Made by a program: the position numbers and the translations under genes. 8,384 bases of DNA from Gammaproteobacteria bacterium (GTDB taxonomy: Bacteria > Pseudomonadota > Gammaproteobacteria > Arenicellales > Poriferihabitantaceae). The stretch lies in NCBI GenBank assembly GCA_024679435.1, contig JAIBDK010000087.1:1-8384 (forward strand), written 5' to 3'. Positions 6,448 to 8,384 of this stretch are shown here, piece after piece. Numbering within the stretch: position 1 is the first letter of the stretch; the number at the start of each line of letters is the position of its first letter. Under the pieces are notes generated by a model. That model was not told the DNA's origin. It saw nothing but the letters and a program-made list of their open reading frames with translations, and did not search any database.

Positions 6448-6631
6448 GTTTTTTATTGTGTTTTTCCATTTAAACACAAGGTTATAGCAACGACGTTCGA
6501 GGCTGATCGGGCTTGCAGAGCGGCTTTTTTAAGCTGTGCGGTTTAACAAAGTGAATCAGTTTTCCCAAAGCTCCGGGGGCAATCGCCCGTCAGCTCAACA
6601 TTGGTGTTAACGACGGCTAAGGGCTTCTCGG
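6448..6631. other. Non-coding stretch between the NmrA-like gene and repeat copy D
   Basis: No supported gene. An AT-rich 8-bp hairpin, TTGTGTTT (6456-6463) with AAACACAA (6472-6479), follows the NmrA-like stop. Its T-run lies before the stem, not after it, so it would be at best a weak terminator. The rest shows no recognisable signal. Confidence 0.4.
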
Positions 6632-6712
6632 CCTCTGATCATTCAATTCTGAGCGACTGCTTTCTAAATAGGAGACGCTGAGAAGCGCATCGCGGGGGGC
6701 AGCGAACGGCAC
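6632..6712 (+). repeat. Dispersed repeat, copy D
   Basis: The left part, 6632-6655 (CCTCTG, CATTCAA, TGAGCG), matches copy B at 2614-2636 with one gap. The right core, 6672-6712, matches B 2697-2737 without gaps (33 of 41, all eight differences being transitions). The middle block shared by B and C is missing, a deletion of roughly 45 bases relative to B. It lies directly upstream of the second cyclase gene. Confidence 0.65.
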
Positions 6713-6741
6713 TGAGGGGACCCCCAGATTTTAGTCTGTGA

Positions 6742-6772
6742 TAGTATCTATCGAAGTTGTTTTCTATTGGGC
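6742..6772 (+). promoter_or_regulatory. Shared leader motif upstream of cyclase 2
   Basis: TAGTATC-N3-CGAAGTT at 6742-6758, then CTAT at 6764 and GGGC at 6769, repeats the leader of cyclase 1 with nearly the same spacing. GGG at 6769-6771 is the only ribosome-binding candidate for the ATG at 6778 and is weak. Confidence 0.5.
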
Positions 6773-6777
6773 TATCA

Positions 6778-8384
6778 ATGGCAAAGGACCCTTTATCGCG
6801 TAAGCTCGCAGTAATCCTCCATGCCGATGTGGTCGGATCAACTTTGCTTGTCCAGCAGAATGAAACCCTGGCACACGAACGTATCCAAGACACCTTTCGG
6901 AGATTTTCAAAAACAATCAGTGACTATGCTGGGGTCGCGCTCGAGATTCGAGGCGATGCACTAGTTGCTGAATTTTCCAGGGCATCAGATGCTGTTAGCG
7001 CATCTATTGCATTTCAGGCCGCCAATACTACTCACAATGAACAACTCCCCGAAGACATTCGACCCGTACTTCGTATAGGTATAGCTATGGGGGAAGTCGT
7101 GGTTGCAGACAATACGGTGACCGGTGAGGGAATAGTTCTCGCACAGCGATTGGAGCAGTTAGCTGAGACAGGAGGGGTCGTGGTTCAAGGGCCCGTATCC
7201 GAGACTATGCCTACGAGATTACCATTCGAATTCAACAGTCTTGGTGAACAAATGCTGAAAGGTTTTGACCAGCCAATCAGAGCCTTTGCAGTTCAGCTTA
7301 AACCCGGTGAGCAGATTCCAGAATCGGAACCTGGTGGGGCGATATTTCGGTTTGGGGAAATTGGCGATCACGAACGATCACCTTTGGAGCTACCCGATAA
7401 GCCATCTATAGCAGTTCTTCCATTTACCAACATGAGTAATGAGCCTGAACAAGATTACTTTGCTGATGGAATAGCTGAAGACATTATCACCGCGCTATCG
7501 CGTTTAAATTGGTTATTTATTATCGCCCGAAATTCTTCATTTTCCTATAAAAACAAATCCGTTGATGTCCGACAGATCGCTCACGATTTGGGTGTTCGGT
7601 ATGTGCTTGAGGGTAGTGTTCGGAAGGGCGGCAACAGGGTTCGAATAAGCTGCCAGTTAATTGATGCATCGAATGGGTCACATATCTGGGCGGATCGATT
7701 TGACGGCACACTTGAGGATGTTTTCGATTTACAGGATCAGGTGACGATTAATGTGGTTGGTGCAATTGAGCCAAAACTAAAGGCGGCCGAAATCGAGAGG
7801 TCGCGCAGAAAGCGCCCCGATAATCTACAAGCATACGATTTGTTGTTACAGGCTTTGCCACATTTATATACATTTCGTCCGGAGCCGAACGCAAAGGCCG
7901 TTCAATTACTCGAACAGGCCGTCATTATCGATCCTGACTACGCACCGGCGCTTGCAAATCTCGCCTGGTGTTTAGAGCAGCGTTTTGTTCATCATTGGCC
8001 AGAAAGCTGCGAGGATGATCGTGAAAATGCGGTAACCCTTGCCCGACGGGCCATTGCCGCTGATCGGGATGACGCCGACGCGACCGCCGTTGCCGGATTC
8101 ATTTTGGCAATTCTGGACAGAGATCATACTGGTAGCCTGGAGGCCGTACGGCATGCCCTTGAGATTAATCCAAACAGTGCTACGGTTTGCTGGGCCGCAG
8201 GTTGGGTTCATGTGTTCGCTGGGGAACCCGAGGTCGCCATACCACTGGCCGAGCGTTTGCAACGCTTAAGCCCCACCGACCTGCAAATGCACTTCTTACT
8301 CAATACGGCGGCGATTGCTCACCTGGTATCTGGCCGATATGCAGAGGCTGTCAAAATCACGGAACGCTCTGTCCGATTTTATTC
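6778..8384 (+). CDS. Class III nucleotide cyclase-like protein with TolB-like and TPR domains (cyclase 2), 3' end missing
   Basis: The frame is open for 535 codons from ATG at 6778 to the window edge with no stop; I checked it codon by codon. Cyclase-like domain, about residues 9-176: the metal ligands Asp17 (LHADVVGSTLL) and Asp60 (IRGDALVAEF) and Arg124 (AQRLE) are kept. By alignment to cyclase 1, Glu56 replaces the purine-selecting Lys, Thr113 the selecting Asp and Val120 the transition-state Asn. Glu at the first position is typical of guanylyl cyclases, but loss of Asn suggests weak or no catalysis. A canonical TolB N-terminal-like domain follows at about 206-330 (DKPSIAVLPF, DYFADGIAEDI, LGVRYVLEGSV, FDLQDQVT), then TPR helices from about 350 (LLEQAVIIDPDYAPALANLA at 377-396). 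No membrane helix was seen. It shares upstream repeat D and a leader motif with cyclase 1, but the proteins are clearly diverged. Confidence 0.9.
   Translation, partial: MAKDPLSRKLAVILHADVVGSTLLVQQNETLAHERIQDTFRRFSKTISDYAGVALEIRGDALVAEFSRASDAVSASIAFQAANTTHNEQLPEDIRPVLRIGIAMGEVVVADNTVTGEGIVLAQRLEQLAETGGVVVQGPVSETMPTRLPFEFNSLGEQMLKGFDQPIRAFAVQLKPGEQIPESEPGGAIFRFGEIGDHERSPLELPDKPSIAVLPFTNMSNEPEQDYFADGIAEDIITALSRLNWLFIIARNSSFSYKNKSVDVRQIAHDLGVRYVLEGSVRKGGNRVRISCQLIDASNGSHIWADRFDGTLEDVFDLQDQVTINVVGAIEPKLKAAEIERSRRKRPDNLQAYDLLLQALPHLYTFRPEPNAKAVQLLEQAVIIDPDYAPALANLAWCLEQRFVHHWPESCEDDRENAVTLARRAIAADRDDADATAVAGFILAILDRDHTGSLEAVRHALEINPNSATVCWAAGWVHVFAGEPEVAIPLAERLQRLSPTDLQMHFLLNTAAIAHLVSGRYAEAVKITERSVRFY

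Noticed and set aside
6456..6479. Hairpin TTGTGTTT/AAACACAA as terminator of the NmrA-like gene
   Set aside because: The stem is AT-rich, the loop is 8 bases, and the T-run precedes the stem, with none after it on either strand.
6572..6620. Short frame ending QLNIGVNDG before a TAA, as a possible gene remnant
   Set aside because: A TGA lies about 23 codons upstream and no family pattern could be recognised.
7972..8269. Open frames on both strands inside cyclase 2
   Set aside because: They lie in other frames of a clear coding sequence with TPR features; they are shadows.

Overview
The window looks like an accessory stretch of a gammaproteobacterial chromosome, probably aquatic or marine. 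This is inferred from the mix of an Lrp/AsnC regulator, a nucleoside-recognition (Gate) membrane protein and multi-domain cyclase-TolB-TPR proteins, together with moderate GC judged by eye. No rRNA, tRNA, CRISPR, transposase or phage gene was found, so the taxonomic call is loose.

Layout. (1) Positions 1-1181: the start of an Lrp/AsnC-type regulator on the minus strand, divergent from a complete Gate-domain membrane protein gene. (2) 1182-1941: about 760 bases without an intact gene. It holds two copies of a dispersed repeat and, between them, a short remnant of the C-terminus of a PLP-dependent cysteine synthase. (3) 1942-2564: a small ORF of 31 codons with a strong ribosome binding site, then an unrecognised four-helix membrane protein. 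(4) 2591-4678: a class III nucleotide cyclase with TolB-like and TPR domains, bracketed by two direct copies of the repeat. The right copy abuts a fatty acid desaturase gene (minus strand, 4676-5119) that has lost its 3' part at that junction. (5) 5297-6447: a spaced inverted repeat, a 52-codon ORF and an NmrA-like NAD(P)-binding oxidoreductase gene, probably one transcription unit. (6) 6448-8384: a non-coding stretch with another repeat copy, then a second cyclase-TolB-TPR gene that stays open to the window edge.

The theme linking these parts is the repeat. Five copies, all in the same orientation, lie between genes. Copies B and D stand directly upstream of the two cyclase genes, and the similarity continues past the repeat into a shared leader with the same 17-base pattern. 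Copy C lies directly downstream of the first cyclase and marks the break in the desaturase gene. The simplest reading (inference) is that cyclase genes and their upstream module have spread together as units, damaging neighbouring genes on arrival or during later recombination between repeats. The two cyclases are not recent duplicates. The first keeps most catalytic residues. The second has changed the purine-selecting residues and one transition-state residue, so it may have altered specificity or weak activity.
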